From: Paenibacillus swuensis
GTDB lineage: Bacteria; Bacillota; Bacilli; Paenibacillales; DY6
Assembly (NCBI RefSeq): GCF_001644605.1
Contig: NZ_CP011388.1
Span: forward strand, 4,631,501-4,695,500
Reading direction: 5' to 3'
DNA: 64,000 bases
The notes beneath the pieces are model-generated. The model had not been told where the DNA came from and made no database searches. It saw nothing but the letters and a program-made list of their open reading frames with translations. The position numbers and the translations under genes are program-made. Positions 1-8,854 of the stretch are shown here, one piece after another; the stretch's first letter is position 1, and every line of letters starts with the position of its first letter.

Positions 1-811
1 TTCGAACTTCCGTACGAACCATGCCGTGTGTTAGGTCGGAATGCTCTTTCACATGGCTTTCCTTCAACGGATTCGTAAAGCTAGGCCACCCGCATCCCGA
101 ATCGAACTTGTCCAAGGAGCTGAACAGCGGTTCTCCTGAAACGATGTCAACATATATGCCTTCACCTTTGTGATCCCAGAATTCGTTGCGAAACGGATGC
201 TCGGTGCCGTTATTTTGCGTGACATGATATTGAATCGGTGTCAGCCTTTCTTTCAATTCCTGATCATTCTTGCGATACGACCAATTCTCTTTAATAAAAT
301 CCTGACGGCCGGAAGCTTTGCTGTAACCTTCATAGTGGGCCGGGTTTTTGCGATAATACCCTTGGTGGTACTCTTCGGCTGGATAGAACTCTTTGGCAGG
401 TAAGATGTCCGTAACGATCGGCTTGGTAAACCTTCCGCTGTTCTGAAGCTGTTGTTTGGACGCCTCTGCTTGCTGTCTTTGTTCCTCATCCTGATAGAAA
501 ATGGCTGTCTGGTAGGACTGACCGCGGTCATGGAACTGCCCCCCGGGATCGGTCGGATCAATCTGCTGCCAGTACAATTCTAACAGCTGTCTATATGGGA
601 AAACTTCCGGATCATAGGTGATCTGTACGGCTTCGTAATGTCCGGTCGTCTCGGAGCATACTTCTTTATACGTAGGATTCTCGGTATGTCCGCCCGTGTA
701 ACCTGAGATTACGCTCTGAATGCCCGGCATTTCGTCAAACGGCTTCACCATACACCAGAAACATCCTCCGGCAAAAGTGGCTTTCTTGAAATGGTCTTGA
801 TGTCCATTCAT
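1..811 (-). CDS. msrAB: Peptide methionine sulfoxide reductase MsrA-MsrB fusion (3' end cut by window edge)
   Basis: Bifunctional enzyme that reduces both S- and R-methionine sulfoxide in damaged proteins, probably in the cytosol. The MsrA domain starts almost at the N-terminus, with the catalytic motif GCFWC (nucleophile Cys17), and runs to about residue 160 (the EEYHQGYY motif lies near its end). A linker leads to the MsrB domain, which begins near [15 protein letters not shown] and includes the zinc-site motif SGCGWPSF. The frame is open to base 1, so the last 45 or so residues, including the MsrB catalytic Cys, lie outside the window. The start ATG at 811 has GAGGAG about 10 bases upstream. 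It is monocistronic as far as can be seen. Confidence 0.95.
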   Translation of the reverse strand, partial: MNGHQDHFKKATFAGGCFWCMVKPFDEMPGIQSVISGYTGGHTENPTYKEVCSETTGHYEAVQITYDPEVFPYRQLLELYWQQIDPTDPGGQFHDRGQSYQTAIFYQDEEQRQQAEASKQQLQNSGRFTKPIVTDILPAKEFYPAEEYHQGYYRKNPAHYEGYSKASGRQDFIKENWSYRKNDQELKERLTPIQYHVTQNNGTEHPFRNEFWDHKGEGIYVDIVSGEPLFSSLDKFDSGCGWPSFTNPLKESHVKEHSDLTHGMVRTEVR

Positions 812-892
812 ATGTCTATCACTCCTCTAAATGTTATAAGATGGATTAAGACTGCTTCTTTATTTCAATGATACCAGATTTATTGTTATGTA

Positions 893-924
893 CAAAATAA
901 AGCGGCCCCTCTACAGGAACCGCT
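893..924 (-). terminator. Terminator of the Lpl-type importer operon
   Basis: Read on the minus strand, AGCGG-TTCC pairs with GG-GG-CCGCT around a short loop and is followed by TTATTTT. It lies about 20 bases past the stop of the permease gene. Confidence 0.65.
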
Positions 925-943
925 CAACTTCATACCTTCCATC

Positions 944-1864
944 TTAGAACAAAGCGTTATCCCTGCTGTAACGTTTTACGGCTTCGTTCACAAGAATAAT
1001 GATTACGAAATTCAGAACGGACTGATACACACCAACCGCGGATGACATGCCAAACTCTTGTAAATCAAGCAAAGCGCGGAACGCGAAGGTATCAATCACA
1101 TCCGTTTTGTCGAACAGAACGCCGTTATTTCCGATGAGCTGATAAAACATTCCGAAATCTCCCCTTGCAATTGTGCTTACTTTCAACAAGAGCAAGACAA
1201 TAATGGTAGGAATCAGGTAGGGAATCACAATGTGAATAATGCGTTGGAACAACGTCGCTCCATCTATTTTGGCAGCCTCGTGCATCTCGGTATCAATTCC
1301 TGTGATCGTCGCCAAATAGATGACCGTTCCGTACCCCACGATTTTCCAGGCACTGAAGAAAGCAAGAATGTATACCCAATAATCCGGGTTATTATATACG
1401 TCAATGGCGCCCATGCCCAGTGATTTCAGAAATGTGTTTACCGCTCCGAACTCATAGTTCAGCAAATTATATACGATGGCGCCCGCGACCACCCATGAAA
1501 TGAAATACGGTAAGAATATCGCGGACTGAAGAAACTTCTTAAGATATTTACCGGCAAGTTCCGATAGAATAATGGCAATGACGATCTCCAGAAAGTTGTT
1601 AACCACCATAAAGATAACGTTAAAGAATACGGTGTTCTTGGTAATAAGCCAGGCTTTACCTGACTCGAACAGAAATTCGAAGTTTGCTAAACCCACCCAC
1701 GGACTGCCGAATATGCCGTCCGTATAAGAATACGATTTGAAGGCAATGATCATCCCGGCCATCGGAAGATAACTAAAGATAAAGAAGAAAACAACGGCAG
1801 GCAATACCATTAGGAACAGACTGCGGTTTTTGGATAATTCCTGTACAAATCCACTCTTTCTCAA
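944..1864 (-). CDS. Sugar ABC transporter permease, LplB / YteP type
   Basis: Inner-membrane subunit of a CUT1-type importer for oligosaccharides. The 306 residues hold six predicted membrane segments (first at about 15-35), and the cytoplasmic EAA loop reads EAAKIDGATLFQRI near residue 195, the docking site for the ATPase. The start is TTG at 1864, with AGGAGG 8 bases upstream. It is the last gene of lplC-like, binding protein, lplB-like on the minus strand, about 80 bases after the binding protein. No ATPase is encoded here; family members usually borrow a shared MsmX-type ATPase, which is likely here too. The family is known in Bacillus subtilis for rhamnogalacturonan fragments (YteP); the substrate here is inferred. 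Confidence 0.88.
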   Translation of the reverse strand: MRKSGFVQELSKNRSLFLMVLPAVVFFFIFSYLPMAGMIIAFKSYSYTDGIFGSPWVGLANFEFLFESGKAWLITKNTVFFNVIFMVVNNFLEIVIAIILSELAGKYLKKFLQSAIFLPYFISWVVAGAIVYNLLNYEFGAVNTFLKSLGMGAIDVYNNPDYWVYILAFFSAWKIVGYGTVIYLATITGIDTEMHEAAKIDGATLFQRIIHIVIPYLIPTIIVLLLLKVSTIARGDFGMFYQLIGNNGVLFDKTDVIDTFAFRALLDLQEFGMSSAVGVYQSVLNFVIIILVNEAVKRYSRDNALF

Positions 1865-1941
1865 GATGAATCCTCCTGTCTGGTGTGATAAAATGCATCC
1901 CCGCAGGGATGCATTTTACGGCTGCATATGACTTGTTTAAT

Positions 1942-3522
1942 CTATTTCTGCGCGGCCATGAACACGTCCACTTGCTTCTGAACCTCAGCCATCACTTTGT
2001 CCATACCCGCTTCCTTGTACTTCTCGAGTAAAGTCTTGACGCCCTGCTCGGGATCGCCAAGCGCTCCGAGATACAATGCGTCCCTGTACTGATCGGTCAC
2101 ATTCTTCATGGCCGCAAGCTCATTCTTGAATTTGGTATTATCGAATACAAACGTGAGAAGCGGATTCGTAATCGCCGATTTATTGAAACTCTCCAACATC
2201 TGCGCATATTCAGGAGGCGCGTCGGCCATTACTTTATACATGGACGGCGTTCTCCACCCCCACGGACTGCCGCTGTCAGGTTTGTAACCGGATTCGGAAC
2301 CGTTAAGCGCTTTAATCTTCTTATCCGCGGTCAGTTCGTAGTGCGTACCTTCGATACCGTAGGTCGTCAGATTGAAATACTCTTCATTGTTACGGAACAA
2401 ATCAAGCAACATTAATGCTCTTTCCGGATTTTTGGCATTCGCATTAATCGCCATACCGTTGCCTGTGTAAGGTACCGAATACGTTGGCTTGCCTTCGTAC
2501 ACATTGAACATCTCGACTTTCCAATCCGGATGGGATTGCGACGCCGAGGTAACGGCGGAACTGATCTCCAACAAGTTGCCGGCCATGGATGCGCTGCGGC
2601 CGCTCAAGAAGGAGTCTCTCACTGTCGTTTTATTCGTCATGACACTTTTGGACCAGTAACCCTTCTGATTGTACTCCGACGCTTTTTTCGCAAACTCCAT
2701 AAATGCAGGCGTCTCCAAATAATTTATAACTTTTCCGGACGGATCCTTCACATCGAAAGCGATTCCCGAGTTTGCGACCATCACTTTCCAAAGATGATCC
2801 GGATTTAGCATCATGTCGTAAATTTGATACGTCTTCCCATCCGCATCGTAAGGAACCAGATCCGGCTCATTGTTGGCAATAGCGTCCAAATATTTCTCGT
2901 AATCGGCAAATGTCTTAATGGGAGCCAGCTTATACTTTTCGCGCAAATCACCCCGAACCGCGCCGACGACCATGGGGAAATCTCGGTTGGATGACGGAAC
3001 CATAAATACTTTACCGTTTACTTCGGCCTGCTTCCACGCTTCTTCCGGCATCTCCTTCATGGTAAGAGGAGCATACTTGTTCAACAATTCCGGTTTAAGT
3101 TCCAAGAATGCGCCTTTATTCGCCTGTTCGCTATACTTCATCCAGCTAGCCGCATAGACAAGATCGAATTCCTCGCCGGTTGCGAATAACAGAGGGTATT
3201 TCTGATTATATTCGCCCCATGATAGGAATACGGGCTCCACGGTAGCATTGATATCTTGTTTAAGTTTCTTATTAATCTCTTCATATACAAGGGACGTATC
3301 CTTAGGCTGGTCGCCGACAAGATACATTTTCAGTTTGACTTCCTTGGAAATATCCGGTTTAGACGGATCTTCGGTTGCTGCCGTTTCCCCGGAAGGCGTG
3401 TTCTGACTTTCCTTCGTTTCTCCGTTTTCATTGCCGTTGCCGTTACTGTTGCCGCTGCAGCCTGTCAATACGATCATGATCGTAAGGAGTACCGCTAATA
3501 AGGTAAGACTTGACTTTTTCAT
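1942..3522 (-). CDS. Extracellular sugar-binding lipoprotein, LipO / YtcQ type
   Basis: Solute receptor of the importer, anchored outside the membrane. A lipoprotein signal peptide is visible: a hydrophobic stretch at residues 5-19 and lipobox LTGC with Cys22. A Ser/Asn/Gly/Glu-rich linker (residues 23-50) precedes the mature binding fold, 526 residues in all, typical of the large type-1 binding proteins that take oligosaccharides. The start ATG has GGGAGG 7 bases upstream. The gene sits between the two permease genes rather than before or after both, as is commoner. The divergent membrane AraC sensor at 4739 is the likely regulator. The ligand is unknown; pectin-derived oligosaccharide is a guess from family and context. 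Confidence 0.88.
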   Translation of the reverse strand: MKKSSLTLLAVLLTIMIVLTGCSGNSNGNGNENGETKESQNTPSGETAATEDPSKPDISKEVKLKMYLVGDQPKDTSLVYEEINKKLKQDINATVEPVFLSWGEYNQKYPLLFATGEEFDLVYAASWMKYSEQANKGAFLELKPELLNKYAPLTMKEMPEEAWKQAEVNGKVFMVPSSNRDFPMVVGAVRGDLREKYKLAPIKTFADYEKYLDAIANNEPDLVPYDADGKTYQIYDMMLNPDHLWKVMVANSGIAFDVKDPSGKVINYLETPAFMEFAKKASEYNQKGYWSKSVMTNKTTVRDSFLSGRSASMAGNLLEISSAVTSASQSHPDWKVEMFNVYEGKPTYSVPYTGNGMAINANAKNPERALMLLDLFRNNEEYFNLTTYGIEGTHYELTADKKIKALNGSESGYKPDSGSPWGWRTPSMYKVMADAPPEYAQMLESFNKSAITNPLLTFVFDNTKFKNELAAMKNVTDQYRDALYLGALGDPEQGVKTLLEKYKEAGMDKVMAEVQKQVDVFMAAQK

Positions 3523-3573
3523 TGTGAATCCTCCCCTGATTTTATGTTTATGATAAACCGGCTGGTGCCGGGT

Positions 3574-4464
3574 TCACCCTTTAACAGCACCAACCGTAAT
3601 CCCTTGGACAAAATATTTCTGAACGAACGGATACAACAATACGATCGGACCCGTAGCAATTACGGTCATGGCCAGTTTGAACGATTCCTTAGGCATCGAA
3701 ACGACCGCCACACCGGATTGAGCCGCAGCCGAATTGGCGAAACTCATGCTGTTCAGAATGTTATATAGAAAGTATTGGAGCGGGTACAAATTCTCGTTCT
3801 CGATGAATAATAAGGCATGATACCAGTCATTCCAATAGTTCAGCGCAATAAATAGTCCGATTGTGGCAAGAGCCGGTTTGGACAAGGGAATAATAATGGA
3901 AAGGAAAATTCGGAAATCGCCCGCTCCGTCGATTTTTGCGGATTCGCTGATCGCATCCGGTATTGTAGTCGAGATAAAGCTTCTCATAATGATAATGTAG
4001 AAAACGTTTAGCAGCATAGGCAGAATGATGGCCAACAACGAATCCTTAAGATGCAAATATTTAATAATCAGAATATACCAAGGCACAAGCCCGCCCGAGA
4101 AAAGAGTCGTGAAGAAAAAGTAGAACGCAAATCCATTGCGGTATCTAAAATCCTTCCGTTGCAACACATAGGCTGTCATGGCTGTTAAAAACAATCCTGC
4201 GGCTGTCCCGATTATCGTCACCAACAAGGTTACTTGGTACGCCCTTAAAATTTGACTAGGACTTTTAAAAATAAATTGATAGGATTCCAGAGAGAACACG
4301 CTTGGGATTAATTGATAGCCTTGTCTTATAATTGAGTTTTCTTCGGTAAAAGAGCCGGAAACAATCATAATAAAGGGTATCACACATAGCGCTGCAAAAG
4401 CGGAGATAAACCCATAACCGATTACATTGAATGCAATTTTCTCCATTGTCCATTTTTTGTCCAT
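3574..4464 (-). CDS. Sugar ABC transporter permease, LplC / YtcP type
   Basis: Second membrane subunit of the importer and first gene of the operon. 296 residues with six predicted membrane segments. The EAA loop reads ESAKIDGAGDFRIFLSIIIP in the second half, and the C-terminus ends QGITVGAVKG, as is typical of the LplC/MalG class. The start is placed at the ATG at 4464, because GGAGG lies 8 bases before it; a start five codons upstream would put this site inside the coding region. It lies 51 bases before the lipoprotein gene, so co-transcription is likely, with the promoter in the 274-base gap shared with the divergent AraC sensor. Confidence 0.88.
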   Translation of the reverse strand: MDKKWTMEKIAFNVIGYGFISAFAALCVIPFIMIVSGSFTEENSIIRQGYQLIPSVFSLESYQFIFKSPSQILRAYQVTLLVTIIGTAAGLFLTAMTAYVLQRKDFRYRNGFAFYFFFTTLFSGGLVPWYILIIKYLHLKDSLLAIILPMLLNVFYIIIMRSFISTTIPDAISESAKIDGAGDFRIFLSIIIPLSKPALATIGLFIALNYWNDWYHALLFIENENLYPLQYFLYNILNSMSFANSAAAQSGVAVVSMPKESFKLAMTVIATGPIVLLYPFVQKYFVQGITVGAVKG

Positions 4465-4738
4465 TCGTACTTCCTCCATTACCTCTGTGATCTGCTGCGA
4501 TCGTCTTGTTCGCTTGTTCTAATCATAAGAGGAGCTGTTGGCCGGAGTATACTGAACAATGTACATTTGAACTGTATTAAACTCACATTCTGCGGCTATA
4601 TTTTTTATACTTGAATACACTTTTTCATCATTCCGGCTCTGAGGGGATTGTCATTGTTCCACAATAAACGGAGGTGTGATATAGTGTTGCTACGTTAAGG
4701 AGAACTTCTCTTTACACTGAAAGGAGCAACATTGGGAA

Positions 4739-6997
4739 ATGATACTCAAAGCATGGACTCGCACCAACAGATTATACGCAAACATTTTCCTTTCCCTGAC
4801 CATTTGCATTATCGTTACTATGGTTTCTTTGTCTTTCATTCTTTATATGAATTTCGAGAAAATAACACTCTCCAACATCTATTCCTCGGAAAAGAATAGC
4901 TTGTCCCAATCAAGTTACAGCGCCAAGGCAATGATGGACTCCGCAACGAATTATGCTTTACAGATGTACTCGGATCCGCAATTTGATAAACTTCTTCATT
5001 ATGCAAAGCCCAAGGAAAGCGACATTACATATTCCTTAATGCGTTTAAATTCATATCTGAACATGAACTACTTCTTCTATTCCATCTATATGTACAGTAA
5101 TAATTCGCAAACGTTCTACATGTTGCCCGACTCGGCCGCGAGTATCTATAAACGAAATGCATTCTTTGATACCGAAGCGGTAAAGCTTCTGGACAATTTC
5201 AAGAAATACAAACGGTTGGCGCCGATCCCAAGACAAATACCCGTTGAAGTTTCTGGGGTCAACGGTAAATTTGCTAACGTATATACCTTCTTGTTTTATG
5301 ATCTGCCTGGAAGCTCCGATAAGCTGGACAACGTCATCATGCTCAATATATCTGAACGTTGGATGAAAGATACAATTAAGAGCTTAAATAAGGATGGGGA
5401 AGGCGATACCTTCATTGTGGACAGACAAGGCAACGTCGTCACAGGGACGGAACGTCACGCTTTTATGTCCAATTTAAGCGGCGAATCTTACATGAAGAAC
5501 ATAGCTGTATCAGATGAGGACACGGGTTATTTGGTAAATCCAGTGGATGGGGTTAAGTCACTGATCATTTATTCGAAGCATGAGCCTTCAGACTGGATTT
5601 TTGTGCGCGTGTTGCCTTACGATCATATCATGGGCAATATTGATGCCATGAAACACAACGTATTGCTCATCTGCTTCATTATTCTCATCATCGGACTCAC
5701 CGTTTCCATGTACTTGTCGAAATCGTTGTACAAACCCATAGAAGGCATTCTTTCCAATCTGAATGTGCTGGCGAAAGAGAAACGGGATAATCAGTTTAAA
5801 TTGAAACAGAATTATTTAAGCAGACTCGTTCATAATCTGGGCGATGAGAAGACGCAGGATATTCAAGAGAGATTAAGAGAGTATGCCATTGAATTCTCCC
5901 CTAACAGCGAGTTTATCGTTATGCTGATGTCCATTGACGGGTATGAAGAATTCAGCAACAAGTATAATTATAAAGACAGAAGTTTGCTTAAATACGCAAT
6001 AATGAACATTACGACCGAGTGTTTGTCGACGATGGGGATTTGCGAATGTGTGGATATGGAAGATCGCACCATTACCGTTATTTTTAACGGGAACCTGAAA
6101 CCTTTGCTGGAAGATCAAGATCAGCTTGATAAAGCGATTCGGAATATACAGGATGCGGTCCGGAACCATCTTCAGCTTTCGTTATCCGTCGCGGTCAGCG
6201 AAGCGGGAGACAGTCTTGCCGTGATTTACGATCTGTACGAAGAAGCGCAGCAGTTGATGGAGCGTAAATTTTTCGAGGGATATCAAAGCGTCATATATAG
6301 CGGTCAACAAGATACAGATCCTTCCCAATCGTTCATGTATCCGCTGCAACAAGAGAAGTCCCTGATCGAGGTAATTAAGCTCGGTAAAGCAGACGAGGCT
6401 ATGGAGATCATCCGGGACATGTCGATGGCGCTGCCGAATCAATCCTCGCTGGCTTCCAATATGTTCTTTAATCAGTTGGCTTACTCGATCTGTACCACAG
6501 CTATATCTTTGGAGAAATCCAGCGGATCAACCTTCAATTACGACTTCCATTCTTTCATTCCCCAACTTCACAAGCAAGAGACATTTAAAGATGTGATGCG
6601 CCGCTTCTCGGAGCTTGTTGAAGCCATCTGCGCGGGAATGAAAGAGCGTAAAAGCTCCAAACACGACCATCTGATTGCGAACATTGACGATATTATTCAG
6701 CAGAGCTATTCCGATCAAGATCTTTCCTTGTTCAAAATCGCCGAAACGGTAGATATGTCGCCCGCCTATCTGGGGCGAATTTTCAAGAAAATGACGATGA
6801 AGTCCGTCCCGGACTACCTCAATGAGTTCAGGTTGGAAAAGGCCAAGGAATTGCTGAGCGGAACATCGCTATCCATTGATGAGATTTCCCAGAAGACCGG
6901 TTACAACAACAGCACCTATTTCTACAAAGTGTTTAAGAAATATAACGGAATAACACCGAACGAGTATAGATTGAACATAAATTCTCACGAAGACTAG
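4739..6997 (+). CDS. Membrane-bound AraC-family sensor-regulator
   Basis: One-component sugar sensor: a membrane protein with an extracellular sensing region and a cytoplasmic DNA-binding end. Of 752 residues, membrane segment 1 is at about 15-38, an extracellular Cache-like region follows to about 300, and membrane segment 2 (ICFIILIIGLTVSMYL) is at about 308-328. A linker follows, and an AraC double helix-turn-helix occupies about 645-748, including the typical IAETVDMSPAYLGRIFKK and ISQKTGYNNSTYFYKVFKK helices. It is divergent from the Lpl-type importer, the standard placement for such regulators, so control of that operon is inferred. AAAGGAG lies 12 bases before the ATG, slightly far. 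Confidence 0.9.
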   Translation: MILKAWTRTNRLYANIFLSLTICIIVTMVSLSFILYMNFEKITLSNIYSSEKNSLSQSSYSAKAMMDSATNYALQMYSDPQFDKLLHYAKPKESDITYSLMRLNSYLNMNYFFYSIYMYSNNSQTFYMLPDSAASIYKRNAFFDTEAVKLLDNFKKYKRLAPIPRQIPVEVSGVNGKFANVYTFLFYDLPGSSDKLDNVIMLNISERWMKDTIKSLNKDGEGDTFIVDRQGNVVTGTERHAFMSNLSGESYMKNIAVSDEDTGYLVNPVDGVKSLIIYSKHEPSDWIFVRVLPYDHIMGNIDAMKHNVLLICFIILIIGLTVSMYLSKSLYKPIEGILSNLNVLAKEKRDNQFKLKQNYLSRLVHNLGDEKTQDIQERLREYAIEFSPNSEFIVMLMSIDGYEEFSNKYNYKDRSLLKYAIMNITTECLSTMGICECVDMEDRTITVIFNGNLKPLLEDQDQLDKAIRNIQDAVRNHLQLSLSVAVSEAGDSLAVIYDLYEEAQQLMERKFFEGYQSVIYSGQQDTDPSQSFMYPLQQEKSLIEVIKLGKADEAMEIIRDMSMALPNQSSLASNMFFNQLAYSICTTAISLEKSSGSTFNYDFHSFIPQLHKQETFKDVMRRFSELVEAICAGMKERKSSKHDHLIANIDDIIQQSYSDQDLSLFKIAETVDMSPAYLGRIFKKMTMKSVPDYLNEFRLEKAKELLSGTSLSIDEISQKTGYNNSTYFYKVFKKYNGITPNEYRLNINSHED

Positions 6998-7029
6998 CCA
7001 TAATGTGCTGGCGGCGTGAATGGCAAATA

Positions 7030-7060
7030 AGCGGCGGCCTTCTCAGGCACGCCGCTTTTA
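7030..7060. terminator. Terminator between the convergent AraC sensor and PhyH1 genes
   Basis: AGCGGCG-GCC pairs with GGC-A-CGCCGCT around a six-base loop, followed by TTTTA. It lies about 35 bases after the AraC stop and about 23 bases past the stop of the facing gene, so it may serve both. Confidence 0.6.
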
Positions 7061-7082
7061 CCGCTTATTATCATGGAACCGT

Positions 7083-7808
7083 TTATTGGTTTGAATAAGC
7101 TTTTCCCTCTAAGGCTATTACTGGACCGTTGTTGTAGACGGCTCCCGTTACCGGATTAAAGGCTCCGTCCACGGAATACTGCATGATATAGCCTTTACGC
7201 GTCGTATTGCTGCGGTTAGGAGTACTGCGATGAAAGAGCAAAGAATGGAATACAACCATGCTTCCTTTCTTAAGCGGAACTGCCATACCGGGATCATCGC
7301 CGAAGTAGCACTGTTTACCCACATCGGAGTCCCTATGTTCAACAAAGCCTTGTTTATGGCTTCCTGGATGAATCCATATACATCCGTTCTCAATCGTGGC
7401 GTCCTCCAACGCCAGCCAGCACGTAACATAATGCTCAGGCTGAGTCGGGGCGTACCCGTTGTCTTGATGCCAAGGGAAGTCACGGTCCGCTTCCGGCCGT
7501 TTATATACGGATTGATCCCAGTACAATTTAACGTCAGGACCAAGCAAGGAGGTTGTGATATCGACCATCTTTTGCTGGGACGCGAAGGTTTTAATAGCGT
7601 CATCCTTCTGATTCAGAAGAACTGTGAAATTGATTTTCTTCGCTGTACTGATTCCGGCATGTCCTGATTTCACCAATTCGGCTTCCGATGCTTCATCAAG
7701 GATATCAATCCTTTTCGTCAAAGCATCTATTTCCTCGGCGCTGAATAACGACTCTAATATGATATATCCCTCTTGTTCATATTGCTTCAATTGATTTTCA
7801 TTTAACAT
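7083..7808 (-). CDS. Phytanoyl-CoA dioxygenase (PhyH) family oxygenase, copy 1
   Basis: Non-heme Fe(II)/2-oxoglutarate oxygenase fold; substrate unknown. The metal triad is visible as His114-x-Asp116 (in FPWHQDNGY) and His193 (in LFHRSTPN), and Arg204 is a candidate 2-oxoglutarate anchor. At 241 residues it is near-minimal for the family, with no signal peptide, so it is cytosolic. The start ATG has AAAGGAG 8 bases upstream. It begins 13 bases after the stop of an AraC gene on the same strand, so the two form an operon. Bacterial PhyH proteins hydroxylate or demethylate many small molecules. The two other copies at 10.4 and 15.1 kb are clearly diverged, not recent duplicates. Confidence 0.88.
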   Translation of the reverse strand: MLNENQLKQYEQEGYIILESLFSAEEIDALTKRIDILDEASEAELVKSGHAGISTAKKINFTVLLNQKDDAIKTFASQQKMVDITTSLLGPDVKLYWDQSVYKRPEADRDFPWHQDNGYAPTQPEHYVTCWLALEDATIENGCIWIHPGSHKQGFVEHRDSDVGKQCYFGDDPGMAVPLKKGSMVVFHSLLFHRSTPNRSNTTRKGYIMQYSVDGAFNPVTGAVYNNGPVIALEGKAYSNQ

Positions 7809-7821
7809 GCGGATCGCTCCT

Positions 7822-8697
7822 TTAGGTTTTTTCGTGATTTTGTTGCATATAGCTCATTTTTACTTTTCTTGAGTGTTGGCGATATTGACCAGGCGTTTGT
7901 TTAAACTCTTTAACAAATAACCGGCTTAAGTAGGCAGCATCTGAAAATCCACACTCTATAGCGATGATAGATAAAGGATCATCTGTACTTTCAAGCTTAT
8001 ATTTAACTTTCTTCAATCTCGTTTCCCTGACTAATTGCATCGGGGTGACCCCATAATCGTTCATAAAAACTCTGTCCAAATAGACAGGATGTAAGTGAAG
8101 TCTGGCGGCTAACCCCGATCTGGATAGTTTTAACTCGGAATGCTCTGTGATATAACGAACTAAACCATGAAACCGTTCATTGTCATTAGAAGTAATGAGA
8201 TCTTTATCCGGTTCACTTGCCTTCTGGCTGTCGATTAGCAGACTTAACAGTGAGGTGGAATAGGCCAGTAAACTGTATTCACGAAAATCCGAATGCCCTT
8301 CTTGCCAAGTTTGGTTCATTAGTTTAAATAGTTGAACATACACATCACTTGCGGTTAAAGTGACGACCCAGCTTACCGGGAAATAGTACATGAAGTCCAA
8401 TTTATGCATGACTTGAGCTTTGAAACCGAACCAAAGATGAGTCCCGGGTCCATTCGCGGTTTCTGAAAAAGGAGTGTTCGGCGGATGAACCATTACATCT
8501 CCGGTTTGTGCTGTCCTCGTAATTCCGTTAGTAACCGTAGTCACTTCGCCTCGAAGAACAAAGCTGACGATCCAGTAGGGATATATTTGATCTTTGACAT
8601 TAAGCGATGAATACCCAGCCTCTTCAACATTGAATAGCTCAACCCGGAGTTGCTGGATGATGACGCCTGACCCTGGACTCTCTGCGTTGGGAGTCAT
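7822..8697 (-). CDS. AraC-family transcriptional regulator, soluble (partner of PhyH1)
   Basis: Cytosolic ligand-responsive activator or repressor. 291 residues: an N-terminal cupin-like sensing domain (about 10-160, with HPPNTPF and the preceding Gly turns) and a C-terminal AraC DNA-binding domain (about 185-280, with ARLHLHPVYLDRVF and CGFSDAAYLSRLFVKEF). The start ATG has AGGAGG 7 bases upstream. It is translated just before PhyH1 with a 13-base gap. By analogy with other AraC genes embedded in catabolic operons it probably controls its own operon in response to the PhyH substrate; this is inferred. Confidence 0.9.
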   Translation of the reverse strand: MTPNAESPGSGVIIQQLRVELFNVEEAGYSSLNVKDQIYPYWIVSFVLRGEVTTVTNGITRTAQTGDVMVHPPNTPFSETANGPGTHLWFGFKAQVMHKLDFMYYFPVSWVVTLTASDVYVQLFKLMNQTWQEGHSDFREYSLLAYSTSLLSLLIDSQKASEPDKDLITSNDNERFHGLVRYITEHSELKLSRSGLAARLHLHPVYLDRVFMNDYGVTPMQLVRETRLKKVKYKLESTDDPLSIIAIECGFSDAAYLSRLFVKEFKQTPGQYRQHSRKVKMSYMQQNHEKT

Positions 8698-8795
8698 CGT
8701 TTACCTCCTCTTGATTTCCATTGTAGAAAAAAAAATCTATACTAACAATTTACCATATCAACTTGTTATTGTACTTTTTCAACCTATCTCGCGCA

Positions 8796-8827
8796 CAAAA
8801 AATCCCCGAAGATAAGTCATCGGAGAT
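8796..8827 (-). terminator. Terminator of the cytochrome P450 gene
   Basis: On the minus strand ATCTCCGA pairs with TCGGGGAT around a ten-base loop and is followed by TTTTTT. It lies about 28 bases past the P450 stop. Confidence 0.75.
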
Positions 8828-8854
8828 GATTATAGAATATTTGAACCCTATTCT

